Below are positions 9,613 to 18,928 of a stretch of 64,000 nucleotides of DNA, piece after piece (positions within the stretch are counted from its first letter, which is position 1; the number at the start of each line of letters is the position of its first letter). This DNA comes from Streptomyces sp. DH5. Lineage in GTDB: Bacteria; Actinomycetota; Actinomycetes; Streptomycetales; Streptomycetaceae. The stretch spans positions 42,042 through 106,041 of the forward strand of contig NZ_JAHWGP010000027.1 of assembly GCF_020873915.1 (NCBI RefSeq), given 5' to 3'. The position numbers and the translations under genes are program-made. The notes beneath the pieces were generated by a model, which saw only the letters and a list, made by a program, of their open reading frames with translations, made no database searches and was not told the origin of the DNA.

Positions 9613-11028
9613 TCAGCGGGCCGCGGGGGCGGCGGGGGCCTCGGCAGGGTCGGCGTCGCCGAGGGCCTCGCCCTCGTCCAGGCCGACGTCCTTCGTCTCC
9701 TTGCCGAGCAGCAGCGCCACCAGCGTCAGCAGGGCCATCGAGGAGAGGTAGACGCCGACCAGCCACGGTGAGCCGTCACCGGCGTCCCACAGGGCGACCG
9801 CGATGAACGGGGCGACGGCGGCGCCGAGGATCGAGCTGACGTTGTAGGAGATCCCGGAACCGGTGTAGCGCACGCTCGTCGGGAAGAGCTCCGGCAGCAG
9901 CGCGCCCATCGGGCCGAACGTCATGCCCATCAGTGTGAAGCCGAGCACCAGCCACAGCACCACACCCAGCGTGCCCAGGCCGATCAGCGGCACCCAGACC
10001 AGTCCGAAGACCAGGATCCCGGCGGTCACCCAGATGAGGGTGGTGCGGCGGCCGTACGTGTCGGCGAGCGGGCCGGAGACCAGGGTGAACACCGCGAAGA
10101 ACAGCACACCGAAGATCATCATCAGGACGAAGGTGGTGTAGCTGTACCCGAGTCCGGGCACGGCGGCGTCCTCCGGCGTACGGCCGTAGCTCAGCGAGAA
10201 CGTGGTCATCAGGTAGAAGAGCACGTACGTCGCCAGCATGAAGAACGTGCCGAGGACCAGCTGCTTCCAGTGGCTGCGGAAGACGGTGGCCAGCGGCAGC
10301 TTCCGCACCAGCCCGGCCTCCCGGGTCCTGGCGAAGACCGGCGCCTCCACCAGACGCATCCGCACCCACAGCCCGATCGCGACCATCACGGCCGAGAACA
10401 GGAACGGGATGCGCCAGCCCCAGCTCAGGAACGCGTCCGACGGCTGGGACGGGTCGGCGCCGGCCGCGGACGGCAGCAGCGCACCGATGATCAGGAACAG
10501 CCCGTTGCCGATGATGAAACCGAGCGGGGCGCCCAGTTGGGGGAACGTGCCGTAGAGGGCCCGCTTGTTCTTCGGGGCGTTCTCGGTGGCGACCAGGGCC
10601 GCGCCGCTCCACTCGCCGCCGAGCGCGAAGCCCTGGGCGAGGCGCATCAGCACCAGCAGCGCGGTGGCGATCCAGCCGGCCTGCGCGTAGGTGGGGAGCA
10701 CGCCGATGAGGAACGTCGCGATGCCCATGGTGAGGAGCGAGGCGACCAGAGTCCCCTTGCGGCCGAGCCGGTCGCCGAGGTGCCCGAAGACCACCGCGCC
10801 GATGGGGCGGGCGACCATCGCCGCACCGAACACGGCGAAGGACGACAGCAGGGCCGTGGTCGGGTCGCTGTTCGGGAAGAAGAGCGTGGGGAAGACTAGG
10901 ACGGCGGCGGTCGCGTAGATGTAGAAGTCGTAGAACTCGATCGTGGTCCCGATGAGACTCGCTACGAGGACACGGGACCGCGAGTTGACGGGTGCCGCCG
11001 GGGCCGGACTGGTGGATGGTGCTGGCAT
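9613..11028 (-). CDS. MFS transporter, MHS (metabolite:H+ symporter) type
   Basis: A 471-residue polytopic membrane protein with about 12 hydrophobic segments. The N-terminal EFYDFYIYATAAVLVFP and the loop GHLGDRLGRKGTL are the MHS-family signature (ShiA, KgtP, ProP relatives), and a second LADTYGRRTT motif begins the second half. It is predicted to import an organic acid, osmolyte or aromatic compound with protons; the substrate cannot be read from the sequence. Start chosen at ATG 11028 (MPAPSTSP); an upstream in-frame ATG would add 15 residues. It is monocistronic and convergent with the Hsp70 operon. Confidence 0.9.
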   Translation of the reverse strand: MPAPSTSPAPAAPVNSRSRVLVASLIGTTIEFYDFYIYATAAVLVFPTLFFPNSDPTTALLSSFAVFGAAMVARPIGAVVFGHLGDRLGRKGTLVASLLTMGIATFLIGVLPTYAQAGWIATALLVLMRLAQGFALGGEWSGAALVATENAPKNKRALYGTFPQLGAPLGFIIGNGLFLIIGALLPSAAGADPSQPSDAFLSWGWRIPFLFSAVMVAIGLWVRMRLVEAPVFARTREAGLVRKLPLATVFRSHWKQLVLGTFFMLATYVLFYLMTTFSLSYGRTPEDAAVPGLGYSYTTFVLMMIFGVLFFAVFTLVSGPLADTYGRRTTLIWVTAGILVFGLVWVPLIGLGTLGVVLWLVLGFTLMGMTFGPMGALLPELFPTSVRYTGSGISYNVSSILGAAVAPFIAVALWDAGDGSPWLVGVYLSSMALLTLVALLLGKETKDVGLDEGEALGDADPAEAPAAPAAR

Positions 11029-11442
11029 TTCACGGTCTTTCCAGGTGAACGGTTGCCCAAGGCTCTCAGACATCTCACTCGGCAGGAATGCCGTACCGAC
11101 ATGTGAGACCGGCGGTGCTCGTAAATTGTGTGGCCCCGCCCGCCCCGCCCTCCCTACACTCACCGGGCAGGCGCAGCCCCCTCCCGGGGCCGCGCGTCCA
11201 TGACCAGAGAGGGGAGCCCGGCCGTGCGTGACCACGCCACCGTCGCCGCTCCCCGTTCCCGGTCCCGCCGGTCCGTGGTGATCCTGGTGTCCCCGGCCGT
11301 CCGGTGCCCGCTGCGCGCCCGGCACCGGATGACCTGACGCACCTCTGCTCTCTTCGGCGCCCCGTACACCAGGGGCGTCCGACGCCGTGCGTCGGGGACC
11401 ATCGCGCCGCCCTTTTCCGGATCATCCGAAAGGCCACCGGCC
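11029..11442 (+). promoter_or_regulatory. Structured leader region upstream of the EF-G paralogue
   Basis: The 414-base gap holds the MFS promoter region and, toward the EF-G paralogue, three short perfect hairpins: CGCCCC/GGGGCG around 11359-11380, CCGACGC/GCGTCGG around 11380-11397, and CGGAT/ATCCG around 11417-11428. The last is immediately before the start of the EF-G gene. Together with the short ORF at 11224-11337 this resembles a translational attenuation leader. This is inference from structure only. Confidence 0.45.
11224..11337 (+). CDS. Candidate 37-residue leader peptide
   Basis: A GTG-started ORF with a good ribosome-binding sequence (GAGGGGAG, 7 bases before the GTG). The peptide is very basic in the middle (RSRSRR) followed by VVILVSPAV, and ends ARHRMT. 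An upstream in-frame ATG at 11200 would give a slightly longer version. It ends 105 bases before the EF-G paralogue and precedes three hairpins, which fits a leader peptide. It could also be a chance ORF. Confidence 0.4.
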   Translation: MRDHATVAAPRSRSRRSVVILVSPAVRCPLRARHRMT

Positions 11443-13485
11443 ATGCGTACCAACCCACTCGCCGCCGTCCGCAACCTCGGCATCCTCGCCCACGTCGACG
11501 CCGGCAAGACCACCGTCACCGAGCGGATCCTGTTCGCCACCGGCACCACGCACAAGCGCGGTGAGGTGCACGACGGCACCACCGTCACCGACTTCGACCC
11601 GCAGGAACGCGACCGGGGCATCACCATCTTCGCCGCGGCCGTCACCTGCGCCTGGGACGGCCACCGGATCAACCTCATCGACACCCCGGGGCACGTCGAC
11701 TTCGCCGACGAGGTGGAGCGCGCGCTGCGCGTCCTCGACGGCGCGGTCGCCGTGTTCGACGCGGTCGCCGGAGTCGAGCCGCAGAGCGAGTCGGTGTGGC
11801 GGCAGGCGGACCGGCACGGAGTGCCGCGCATCGCGTTCGTCAACAAGATGGACCGCGTCGGCGCCGACCTCGACGCGGCCGTCGCCTCCATCCGGGAACG
11901 GCTGCACCCCGTACCCCTGGCGGTCCAGTTGCCCATCGGCGCGCAGGACACCTTCACCGGCGTCGTCGACCTGCTGCGCATGCGGGCCCTGACCTGGACC
12001 GACGAGGGCGAGGGGCGCGAGCCCGCACCGGTGCCGGAGGAGCTGCGCGAGGAGGCGCACCGTCGGCGCCGGCTGCTGGAGGAGGCCGTCGCCGAGCTGC
12101 ATCCGGCCGCCCTGGAGGAGTTCTGCGACACCGGTTCGCTCGGCGCGGGCACGCTCGCGGCCGCCCTGCGGGACCTGACCCGCGACGGTGCCGCCGTCGT
12201 CGTCCTGTGCGGCTCCGCCTACCGCAACCGCGGCATCGAACCACTGCTCGACGCCGTACTCGCCTACCTGCCGTCGCCACTGGACGTGCCGCCGGTCAAC
12301 GGCACCGGCGACGACGGCACCGAGCAGCGGAGGGCCGCCGACCCGGCGGCGCCGCTGGCCGCCCTCGCGTTCAAGGTGAACGCGACCGCCACCGGGCGGC
12401 TGACCTACCTGCGTCTCTACGCGGGCACGATCGAGAAGGGAGACACGGTGTGGGACGCCACCGCGCGCCGCTCCGAGCGCATCGGACGCATCCTGCGCGT
12501 CCGGGCCGACCGGCACGAGCACGCCGACCGTGCCGTCGCCGGGGACATCGTCGCCGTGGTCGGACTGAAGTCCGCCCGCGCCGGCTCCACCCTGTGCGCG
12601 CCGGACGCCCCGCTGGTCCTGGAACCTCCGGGTGTCGCCGAGCCCGTCGTCTCCGTCGCGGTCGAGGCACTGAGGGGCACGGACACCGGGCGTCTGGCGT
12701 CGGCGCTGGCGAGGCTCGCCGAGGAGGACCCCTCGCTGGTGGCGCGTACCGATCCGGAGACGGGACAGACGGTGCTGTCCGGCATGGGTGAGCTGCACCT
12801 GGAGGTCGCGGTGGAGAAGATCCGGCGTGAGCACGGGCTGGGCGTCGCCGTGGGCCGGCCCCGGGTCGGTCACCGGGAGACGGTCGGCCGGGGCGTGTCC
12901 GCCTTCGTGTTCCGGCACGTCAAACAGGACGGCGGGGCGGGCCAGTTCGCCCATGTGGTGCTCGACGTCGAACCGTCGGACACCCCGGAGTCCGGTTTCG
13001 AGTTCCGCTCGGCGGTCGTCGGCGGACGCGTGCCGCAGGAGTACGTACGTGCCGTCGAGGCCGGCTGCCGGGACGCGCTCGCCGAAGGGCCCCTCGGCGG
13101 GCATCCGGTGACCGGGCTGAGGGTCACGCTCACGGACGGGTCGACCCACGTGAAGGACTCCTCGGACACCGCCTTCCGCACCGCGGGACGGCTCGGACTG
13201 CGGGACGCCCTGCGGGCCTGCGCGATGGTCCTGCTGGAACCGGTCGTCGAGGTCACGGTGACCGTGCCCGAGGACGCGGTCGGCGGGGTGCTCGGTGATC
13301 TGGCCGCGCGCCGCGGCCGGGTGACGGACTCCGTCACCCGGGCGGGTGCGACGGTCGTCACCGCGATCGTGCCGCTGGCCGAACTCTTCGGCTACGCGAC
13401 CCGGTTGCGCAGCCGCACCCAGGGCCGCGGCACCTTCACCACCCGGCCCACCGGCTTCGCGCCCGCGCCCGTGCCCACACGGTGA
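11443..13485 (+). CDS. Elongation factor G paralogue / ribosomal-protection-type GTPase
   Basis: 680 residues, close to EF-G in length. GTPase motifs: G1 AHVDAGKTT (16-24), switch I RGITIF, G3 DTPGHVDF, G4 NKMD. Later domains are present, including the domain IV segment [14 protein letters not shown] and the C-terminal [17 protein letters not shown], which match EF-G. The protein lacks the housekeeping neighbourhood (rpsL, rpsG, tuf), so it is a second copy, like the fusB/EF-G2 genes of streptomycetes or TetM/OtrA-type protection proteins. Those are expected to bind ribosomes and may relieve drug or stress blocks. The structured leader and short upstream ORF suggest inducible expression. Single gene, with a terminator 10 bases past the stop. 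Confidence 0.92.
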   Translation: MRTNPLAAVRNLGILAHVDAGKTTVTERILFATGTTHKRGEVHDGTTVTDFDPQERDRGITIFAAAVTCAWDGHRINLIDTPGHVDFADEVERALRVLDGAVAVFDAVAGVEPQSESVWRQADRHGVPRIAFVNKMDRVGADLDAAVASIRERLHPVPLAVQLPIGAQDTFTGVVDLLRMRALTWTDEGEGREPAPVPEELREEAHRRRRLLEEAVAELHPAALEEFCDTGSLGAGTLAAALRDLTRDGAAVVVLCGSAYRNRGIEPLLDAVLAYLPSPLDVPPVNGTGDDGTEQRRAADPAAPLAALAFKVNATATGRLTYLRLYAGTIEKGDTVWDATARRSERIGRILRVRADRHEHADRAVAGDIVAVVGLKSARAGSTLCAPDAPLVLEPPGVAEPVVSVAVEALRGTDTGRLASALARLAEEDPSLVARTDPETGQTVLSGMGELHLEVAVEKIRREHGLGVAVGRPRVGHRETVGRGVSAFVFRHVKQDGGAGQFAHVVLDVEPSDTPESGFEFRSAVVGGRVPQEYVRAVEAGCRDALAEGPLGGHPVTGLRVTLTDGSTHVKDSSDTAFRTAGRLGLRDALRACAMVLLEPVVEVTVTVPEDAVGGVLGDLAARRGRVTDSVTRAGATVVTAIVPLAELFGYATRLRSRTQGRGTFTTRPTGFAPAPVPTR

Positions 13486-13494
13486 CGCGTGAAC

Positions 13495-13530
13495 GGCGGC
13501 CCCTCCCGCAACACGCCGGGAGGGGCCGCC
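13495..13530 (+). terminator. Intrinsic terminator of the EF-G paralogue
   Basis: A 14-base perfect stem (13495-13508 with 13517-13530) and an 8-base loop, starting 10 bases after the EF-G paralogue stop codon. G+C-rich with no U-tract, as is usual in actinomycetes. Confidence 0.85.
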
Positions 13531-13831
13531 ACCACCGCCGTACGAGCACACCCCGGCCGCCGGCGTCGGTCAGCGGTCTGCCCCGGCGCCGGGGCCCGGG
13601 GGAGGACACCCGACGCTCCGGGACGGCGAGCCTGTGCTGCTGGACGATGCCCGGGTGGACGTTGCGGCAGCAGTAACCGCCCATGCCCCGGTCCTCGTGG
13701 CCGGTGACCCGGTCACCGGCCTGTACGGCGCCACTGTGCGGGGCGGCCCGGTGGTGCCGCCGATGGCGACCGGCCCGCCGAAGCGCAGGCTGCGAACGCG
13801 GATCCCTGCCGGACTCCCGGGCCGGAAGACG
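13531..13831. other. Intergenic region without a convincing gene
   Basis: Lies between two terminators of convergent genes. A plus-strand frame at 13622-13800 reads like protein (GEPVLLDDARVDVAAAV, VLVAGDPVTGLYGA) but has no good start and runs into the glsB terminator. It may be the remnant of a lost gene. Nothing else is recognised. Confidence 0.3.
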
Positions 13832-13871
13832 ACGAACGGCCCCTCGTCGCGTGCGACGAGGGGCCGTTCGT
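13832..13871 (-). terminator. Intrinsic terminator of the GlsB-like gene
   Basis: A 19-base perfect stem (13832-13850 with 13853-13871) closed by a 2-base apex, so the real loop is slightly larger. It lies 18 bases past the stop of the minus-strand GlsB-like gene. Confidence 0.85.
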
Positions 13872-13889
13872 ACGGTCCGGGTTGCCGGA

Positions 13890-14168
13890 TCAGGCGTGGC
13901 GGTGGGAATGGCGGTTGCCGGTGATCACGCGGTAGAGGGCGAGCAGGATGACGGAGCCGACGATGGCGGCGATCCACGTGGACAGGTCGAAGAAGCCGTC
14001 GATGGAGTCGACGCCGAAGATCACCTTGCCGAGCCAGCCGCCGAGGAGACCACCCGCGATGCCGATGAGCATGGTGATGATGACGCCGCCGGGGTCCTTG
14101 CCCGGCATCAGGGCCTTGGCGATGAGGCCCGCCAGCAGGCCGATGAAGATCCAAGCGATGATGCCCAT
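13890..14168 (-). CDS. GlsB/YeaQ/YmgE family membrane protein
   Basis: 92 residues, three hydrophobic segments (about 2-20, 28-48, 62-80), with the family signature IGLLAGLIAKALMPGKDPGG followed by a glycine-rich segment (GIAGGLLGGWLG). The family is known as a small transglycosylase-associated or general stress inner-membrane protein of unknown mechanism. Start ATG 14168 has AGGAG 8 bases upstream. Upstream (14175-14215) is AT-richer with a TTTATAC element that could be a -10 region. Histidine-rich C-terminus (NRHSHRHA). Single gene with its own terminator. Confidence 0.9.
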   Translation of the reverse strand: MGIIAWIFIGLLAGLIAKALMPGKDPGGVIITMLIGIAGGLLGGWLGKVIFGVDSIDGFFDLSTWIAAIVGSVILLALYRVITGNRHSHRHA

Positions 14169-14784
14169 GATAGGTCTCCTACCTCGTCGTATAAAGTTTC
14201 TGTTAGCACCCCGTCTTTACCGTCGGGCCACTTCCAAACACCTCGCGCCGTCATCTCTCGAACCGGTTTCCGCTTTGTCCCCTCTTGGCCTTCGCCGTCC
14301 GATGAGGGAGCCGCCGGCCGGAGGGTCGCATCATCTCTGTACCCCGCCGATCGAATGACTACAGCGCGGCGTCGGACCCGAGGGCGCGACCGCTGACGAG
14401 GGACCAGGCGGCCGGTGGGGACCGGTTTGCCGTAGACGTCGCCGAATCCCGGCGGTACCGGGAGACGGTGGGCGTGCCGGGTGTCCGGGCGGTCGCCGCG
14501 CCGGTCCTCGCACCGTCCGTCCTGCGCAGCAGGGACCGCCTGGCGCCGACGGCATGGTGTGTCCGGAGCCGTCGCCTCGCCGGAGGCGCTCCCTTCATCG
14601 CGTCGAGCATCGCGGGCACGGTGGCGCGGGCCGCGCGGACGATCGTCTCGGCCGGGGACCGAACCGACGGCATCGCGTACGGAGCGCTGGGACCGGGCGG
14701 CCGGACGCCCATGCGCCGACGGGCAGGCGGTGACGGGCTGTTCACCGAAGGAGCACCGCGGACGCGGAGAGGATCGGCTTCCGG
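14169..14784. other. Intergenic region between GlsB-like gene and DUF5682 operon
   Basis: About 600 bases. The part near 14200-14345 has lower G+C and probably holds the GlsB promoter. The rest contains overlapping open frames on both strands with mixed, low-complexity translations. A minus-strand frame 14359-14745 has segments such as SPAETIVRAARATVPAMLDAMKG but no recognisable family; it is not called as a gene. Confidence 0.35.
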
Positions 14785-14816
14785 GGTGGCCGGGCCCCGA
14801 CGGGGACCCGGCCACC
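14785..14816 (-). terminator. Terminator of the SWIM-vWA-MoxR-DUF5682 operon
   Basis: A 10-base outer stem (14785-14794 with 14807-14816) continued by CCCC/GGGG around a small loop with one bulged base, starting 5 bases past the DUF5682 stop. Confidence 0.75.
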
Positions 14817-14820
14817 GCTG

Positions 14821-17748
14821 TCACGTGGCGGCGAGCAGCGACTCCAGGGCCCCGGCGGTCGCCGGGTGCCGGGTCGTCAGCACGGCGCCCGCCGGAGACG
14901 GACCGGACGCCGCCACCCACCCGCCGTCGCAGCCCAGCAGCCCCGCCACCGCGTCACACGCCGCCGGATGCGCGGCCAGCAGCGCCGCGCCCGGCCGAGC
15001 CGGGACGTCGGGCCCTGCCCACCCGTCGTCGCAGCCGAGCAGCCCCGCCACCGTGTCGCACGCCGCCGGGTGCGCCGTGAGCAGTGCCACCCCACGGCGG
15101 ACATCTGCCACGGGCTTCGCGGCGGACGGACTCGTCTGCGGCATCCGCCACGGCGGCACCCACGCGTCCAGCGCCGGCAGACGGCCCGGGAAGATCCGCC
15201 CCGCCTCGCGGATCAGCAGCGGAGCGAGGTCCGCCGCACCCGCACGCAGCGTGGTGATCAGCAGCGGCAGCCACGGCAGCAGCACCGCGTCCGGCAGCCG
15301 CCCGAACGCGTTCGACACCGCCTCCACGACCACGTCCGCGAGGCCCGGCACCGGCTCCAGCGCGTGCACGAAGCCGCTCAGATAACGCGGGTAGGCGGGC
15401 ACCACCAGCGGGTTGTCCAGCAACTCCGCGCACCGGGACCGCAGTTCCGACCGGGACAGGGTGCCGAGCTGCACCTGCGCCGCCCACAGCAGGGCCGTCT
15501 TCTCCGGGTCCTCCGGGTGACACTGGGCGACCGCGAGCTCCAGCTGCGCCCGGTCGCAGCCGAGGGACAGCGCCAGGCTCTCCATGCTGAACAGGAAGCC
15601 CAGCATCGCCGCCACCTGCCCCACCGTCGCGTCCTCGTCGCGGAACGCCGTCGGCAGCAGCGTGCAGTAGTGCGCGTAACCCGTCTTGACGAAGGACTCG
15701 ATCCAGCCCGGCAGCGCCGGCTCGTGGGTGCGGTAGTACGCCAGCAGCGCACGCGCCCGGCGCAGCACCTCCGGCGCCCCGTCGACACTGCGCTCGGCGG
15801 CCAGCACCTTCAGCGCGTGCGTGCCGAGCTCGTCGGCCAGGCGCCGGCCGCGCAGGTACAGCAGCGTGTCCTCGACCGCCGCCAGCACGTCCGCCGTGGT
15901 CGCCCGCGGCCCGTACGCGTCGCGCCGCAGCCGCTGCTCCAACACCTGCTCGAGGCTGACGCCCTCGTAGCCGAGCTCGATGAGGGCCCGCTGGTGGGTG
16001 CCGATCGCCAGGTCCCAGGACTCCTGGATCGACCGCTCCCCGAGCCGCCGCTCGCCCATGATCGGCCGTGCCGCGCCGTGCGGCATCAGCCGCCGCAGCA
16101 TCCACAGCACGTCGGAGCACGCCCCCAGCTCGGGCCGGGACGTCATGTCGAGCAACGCCCTCCGCACACCGCGCTGTTGAAGCTTCAGCCCCAGCGGTTC
16201 GAGCCGGTCGTACACGTCCCGGGCCAGCGGCGGCAGCGCCTCGTAGCCCACCTGGCCGATCCGGTCGCCGCCCATCATGATCTCGACGAGCCGCCGCACG
16301 TCCCGCCGCCCGGGAACGCTGTCCTTCTCGATGCAGGTGACCGCCGCGTCCTGGAAGTCGTACGGCGTCGGCTTGGCCCGGTCCCGCATCCCGGCGAGCA
16401 GGATCGACGTCTCGAACACGGCGATGGCGTCGGCGGTGGAGGCGAGGTAGCCGTTGCGCCGGGCCGCCCGCACGATGTCCACCGACCAGCCCAGCAGTTC
16501 GGCCTCGTCCAGGGAGTCGAGCACCGGCGGCCGGCGCAGGAACCCGGACAGTCTGTCCCCGGCGGCCGCGGGCGGCGCGGGGACGGCCGGGGCGGCGGCC
16601 GCCGTCTTCCTCCCGGACTTCTTCGTCCCCGCCTGGCCCTCCAGCCGGTACGGCTTCACCCGGGTCCGCTTCAGGCTCTTCGCCCACTCCGTCGCCGCGA
16701 TCGACACCGAGCCGGCCGCCAGGCCGAACTGCGCCTCGATCGCCGCGTGACTGGACGGGATCAGCCCGTACTGCCAGGTGGTGGCGGTGCGCGGCGAGAT
16801 CGTGAACGTCCCTGAGGTGCCGTGCACCCCGAACTCCTCGACCCTGCTGGCCGCGTGGAACGCCCCGCACACGTACAGGCAGTCCTCGGGGTCCGTGCCG
16901 GTCGCCGCCAGATGTTCGCGCATCCGCGTCCACATGTACCGCTCGCGGTCCTCGTCGACCCGCACCCGCGCGCCGTCCCCGGGGGCGAGCCGCCGGAACA
17001 GGCTGCCGATGAGGAACATCACCTGACGGTAGGTGTCGTGGTCGGCGGCGCCGCCGCCGAGCGGCACCTCGACGTACTGGTGCCACCACTCCGACCAGTG
17101 CCGCACCTTGCCGTGGCGCAGCAGGTGCTCCTCCAGCTCGGCGAAACGCGGACGCAGGTCGCCGATCTCGACACCGACGGCCTCCCCGTGCAGCGCGGCC
17201 TCCGTCCCCTCCGGCTGCTCGGCCCCCGCACGGTCCTCCGGGGCGTGCTCGCCCCTGCTGTCCCACTGGAACACGTGGTCCGAGGACCGGTCGACGAGGA
17301 CCAGTTCCACCCCCGGGGTGTCCAGCGCGTACGCGATCGCCTGGTACTCGGCCGACGCCTCGGTGATCGGCGCGACCACCGACAGCGGCGCCCACTCCGG
17401 GGGGAAGCCGTCGATGTCACCGGCGAACGCCTGCACCGCCACCGGCAGCCGGCAGTTGCGCAGCTCGGTCAGCAGCGGCGCCATGTCCTCGCACAGCTCC
17501 AGGTAGACGACCTTCGGCTGCTTCTCGCGCAGCCGGCGTGCCATGGCGAGCGCCGAGGCGGGGGAGTGGTGGCAGACGGGGAAGATCTCCAGCGGCTCGC
17601 GCACCGCCCGGTCGACGTCGTCGACCATGCCGAGCAGGATGCCCTCCAGGGCGTCCGGCCCGCCCGCGAACGTGGCCGCCGCCTCCTGGAGCTGTCCGCG
17701 CAGCGCGGCGAACGACGTGCTCTCCGTGCTCTCCTGAGGCCCGCTCAT
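14821..17748 (-). CDS. DUF5682 family protein with C-terminal tandem repeats
   Basis: 975 residues, starting at ATG 17748 in an overlap with the MoxR stop. The N-terminal region contains PLEIFPVCHHSPASALAMARR and KVVYLELCEDM, a pattern of His and Glu positions found in DUF5682 and suggestive of the EreA/TraB/ChaN-type hydrolase fold (inference). The middle carries a Lys/Ala/Pro-rich linker (KKSGRKTAAAAPAVPAPPAA, about 395-415); the rest is alpha-helical. The last 90 residues are three tandem units of about 34 residues (ALLxAHPAACDxVAGLLGCD core), the third divergent and truncated. It is the last gene of the five-gene operon, probably the effector or substrate of the MoxR-vWA pair. Confidence 0.88.
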   Translation of the reverse strand: MSGPQESTESTSFAALRGQLQEAAATFAGGPDALEGILLGMVDDVDRAVREPLEIFPVCHHSPASALAMARRLREKQPKVVYLELCEDMAPLLTELRNCRLPVAVQAFAGDIDGFPPEWAPLSVVAPITEASAEYQAIAYALDTPGVELVLVDRSSDHVFQWDSRGEHAPEDRAGAEQPEGTEAALHGEAVGVEIGDLRPRFAELEEHLLRHGKVRHWSEWWHQYVEVPLGGGAADHDTYRQVMFLIGSLFRRLAPGDGARVRVDEDRERYMWTRMREHLAATGTDPEDCLYVCGAFHAASRVEEFGVHGTSGTFTISPRTATTWQYGLIPSSHAAIEAQFGLAAGSVSIAATEWAKSLKRTRVKPYRLEGQAGTKKSGRKTAAAAPAVPAPPAAAGDRLSGFLRRPPVLDSLDEAELLGWSVDIVRAARRNGYLASTADAIAVFETSILLAGMRDRAKPTPYDFQDAAVTCIEKDSVPGRRDVRRLVEIMMGGDRIGQVGYEALPPLARDVYDRLEPLGLKLQQRGVRRALLDMTSRPELGACSDVLWMLRRLMPHGAARPIMGERRLGERSIQESWDLAIGTHQRALIELGYEGVSLEQVLEQRLRRDAYGPRATTADVLAAVEDTLLYLRGRRLADELGTHALKVLAAERSVDGAPEVLRRARALLAYYRTHEPALPGWIESFVKTGYAHYCTLLPTAFRDEDATVGQVAAMLGFLFSMESLALSLGCDRAQLELAVAQCHPEDPEKTALLWAAQVQLGTLSRSELRSRCAELLDNPLVVPAYPRYLSGFVHALEPVPGLADVVVEAVSNAFGRLPDAVLLPWLPLLITTLRAGAADLAPLLIREAGRIFPGRLPALDAWVPPWRMPQTSPSAAKPVADVRRGVALLTAHPAACDTVAGLLGCDDGWAGPDVPARPGAALLAAHPAACDAVAGLLGCDGGWVAASGPSPAGAVLTTRHPATAGALESLLAAT
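14824..15090 (-). repeat. C-terminal tandem repeat in the DUF5682 protein
   Basis: Two 102-base units (14989-15090 and 14887-14988) encode near-identical 34-residue segments with the core AHPAACDxVAGLLGCDxGW. A third, shorter and divergent unit (14824-14886, RHPATAGALESLLAAT) ends the protein. Confidence 0.85.
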
Positions 17749-18869
17749 GACAGGGTGGCGATCGCGTCGCGGCCGCCCTCCAGGAACTCGGGCCACGGCC
17801 CGCCCTCCTCCTTGCTGCGCGGCTCGACGACGCCGTGCAGGTACTTGTTGAGGATGGCCAGGTCCTCCGGCTCGCGCCGGGTCAGCGACCCGACCAGCGA
17901 CGAGGCGAGGGTGCGGGCGGTGAGGGCCCGCTCGCCGAAGAAGTTGCCGTGCAGGACGGCGTCCTCCAGCACACCGATCTGTTCCGCCGTCGACAGGGCC
18001 GACTCCAGCTTCTCGTCGTCGCTGCCGGCCGCCGCGGCCGAGGCGCGCAGGTCGGCGAAGCTCTGCAGCAGCACGTCGAGCAGGGTCGGCGGCACGTCCA
18101 GGTCGATCGCGTGCCGGCGCAGCAGCTCCTCGGTGCGGAAACGCACGATCTCCGCCTCGCTCTTCTTGTTCGTCACGACCGGGATGCGCACGAAGTTGAA
18201 GCGCCGCTTCAGCGCGGACGACAGGTCGTTGACGCCCCGGTCACGGCTGTTGGCCGTGGCGATGATGGAGAAGCCCGGCTTGGCGAAGACGATGTTGTCG
18301 TCACCGCCCCCGCTCTCCAGCTCGGGAACGGAGATGTACTTCTCGGAGAGGATCGAGATCAGCGCGTCCTGCACGTCGCTCGTGGACCGGGTCAGCTCCT
18401 CGAAGCGGCCGATGGCACCGGCCTCCATCGCGGTCATGATCGGCGAGGGGATCATCGACTCCCGCGACTGCCCCTTGGCGATCACCATCGACACGTTCCA
18501 CGAGTACTTGATGTGGTCCTCGGTGGTGCCGGCCGTGCCCTGCACCACCAGCGTGGAGTTGCGGCAGATCGCGGCGGACAGCAGCTCCGCCAGCCAGCTC
18601 TTGCCCGTGCCGGGGTCACCGATCAGCAGCAGACCCCGGTCGGAGGCGAGGGTGACGATGGACCGCTCGACGAAGCTCCGGTCACCGAACCACTTCTGCT
18701 TCACCTCCCGGTCCAGTCCGTCGGCCCGCTCGGAACCGAGGACGAACAGACGGACCATCTTCGGGGACAGGCGCCACGAGAACGGCTTGGGGCCGTCGTC
18801 GATCGACTCCAGCCAGTCGAGCTCCTCGGCGTACTTGATCTCGGCGGGCGCGCGCAGCAGGTCGGACAT
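17745..18869 (-). CDS. MoxR-type AAA+ ATPase
   Basis: 374 residues from ATG 18869. Walker A GDPGTGKSW, the region GAIGRFEELTRSTSDVQDAL with the inserted EKYISVPEL hairpin, and sensor 1 region IIATANSRDRGVNDLSSALKRRF are the marks of the MoxR/RavA group of AAA+ ATPases. These act as chaperones or remodellers together with vWA proteins, often through the metal-binding MIDAS site. It sits between the vWA gene (59-base gap) and DUF5682 (overlap TGATG-type), so the three are expected to form one complex. Confidence 0.92.
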   Translation of the reverse strand: MSDLLRAPAEIKYAEELDWLESIDDGPKPFSWRLSPKMVRLFVLGSERADGLDREVKQKWFGDRSFVERSIVTLASDRGLLLIGDPGTGKSWLAELLSAAICRNSTLVVQGTAGTTEDHIKYSWNVSMVIAKGQSRESMIPSPIMTAMEAGAIGRFEELTRSTSDVQDALISILSEKYISVPELESGGGDDNIVFAKPGFSIIATANSRDRGVNDLSSALKRRFNFVRIPVVTNKKSEAEIVRFRTEELLRRHAIDLDVPPTLLDVLLQSFADLRASAAAAGSDDEKLESALSTAEQIGVLEDAVLHGNFFGERALTARTLASSLVGSLTRREPEDLAILNKYLHGVVEPRSKEEGGPWPEFLEGGRDAIATLS

Positions 18870-18928
18870 GAGGGAAGGCCTTTCGTACGGTGGTCGAAGA
18901 GAGGTGGGGGTGACGCCGCTCGGTCGAT

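Noticed and set aside
11422-13551. Minus-strand open frame opposite the EF-G paralogue
   Set aside because: Antisense shadow; the plus strand has complete GTPase motifs.
14359-14745. Minus-strand open frame upstream of the GlsB-like gene
   Set aside because: Some coding-like segments but no start signal, family or neighbour support.
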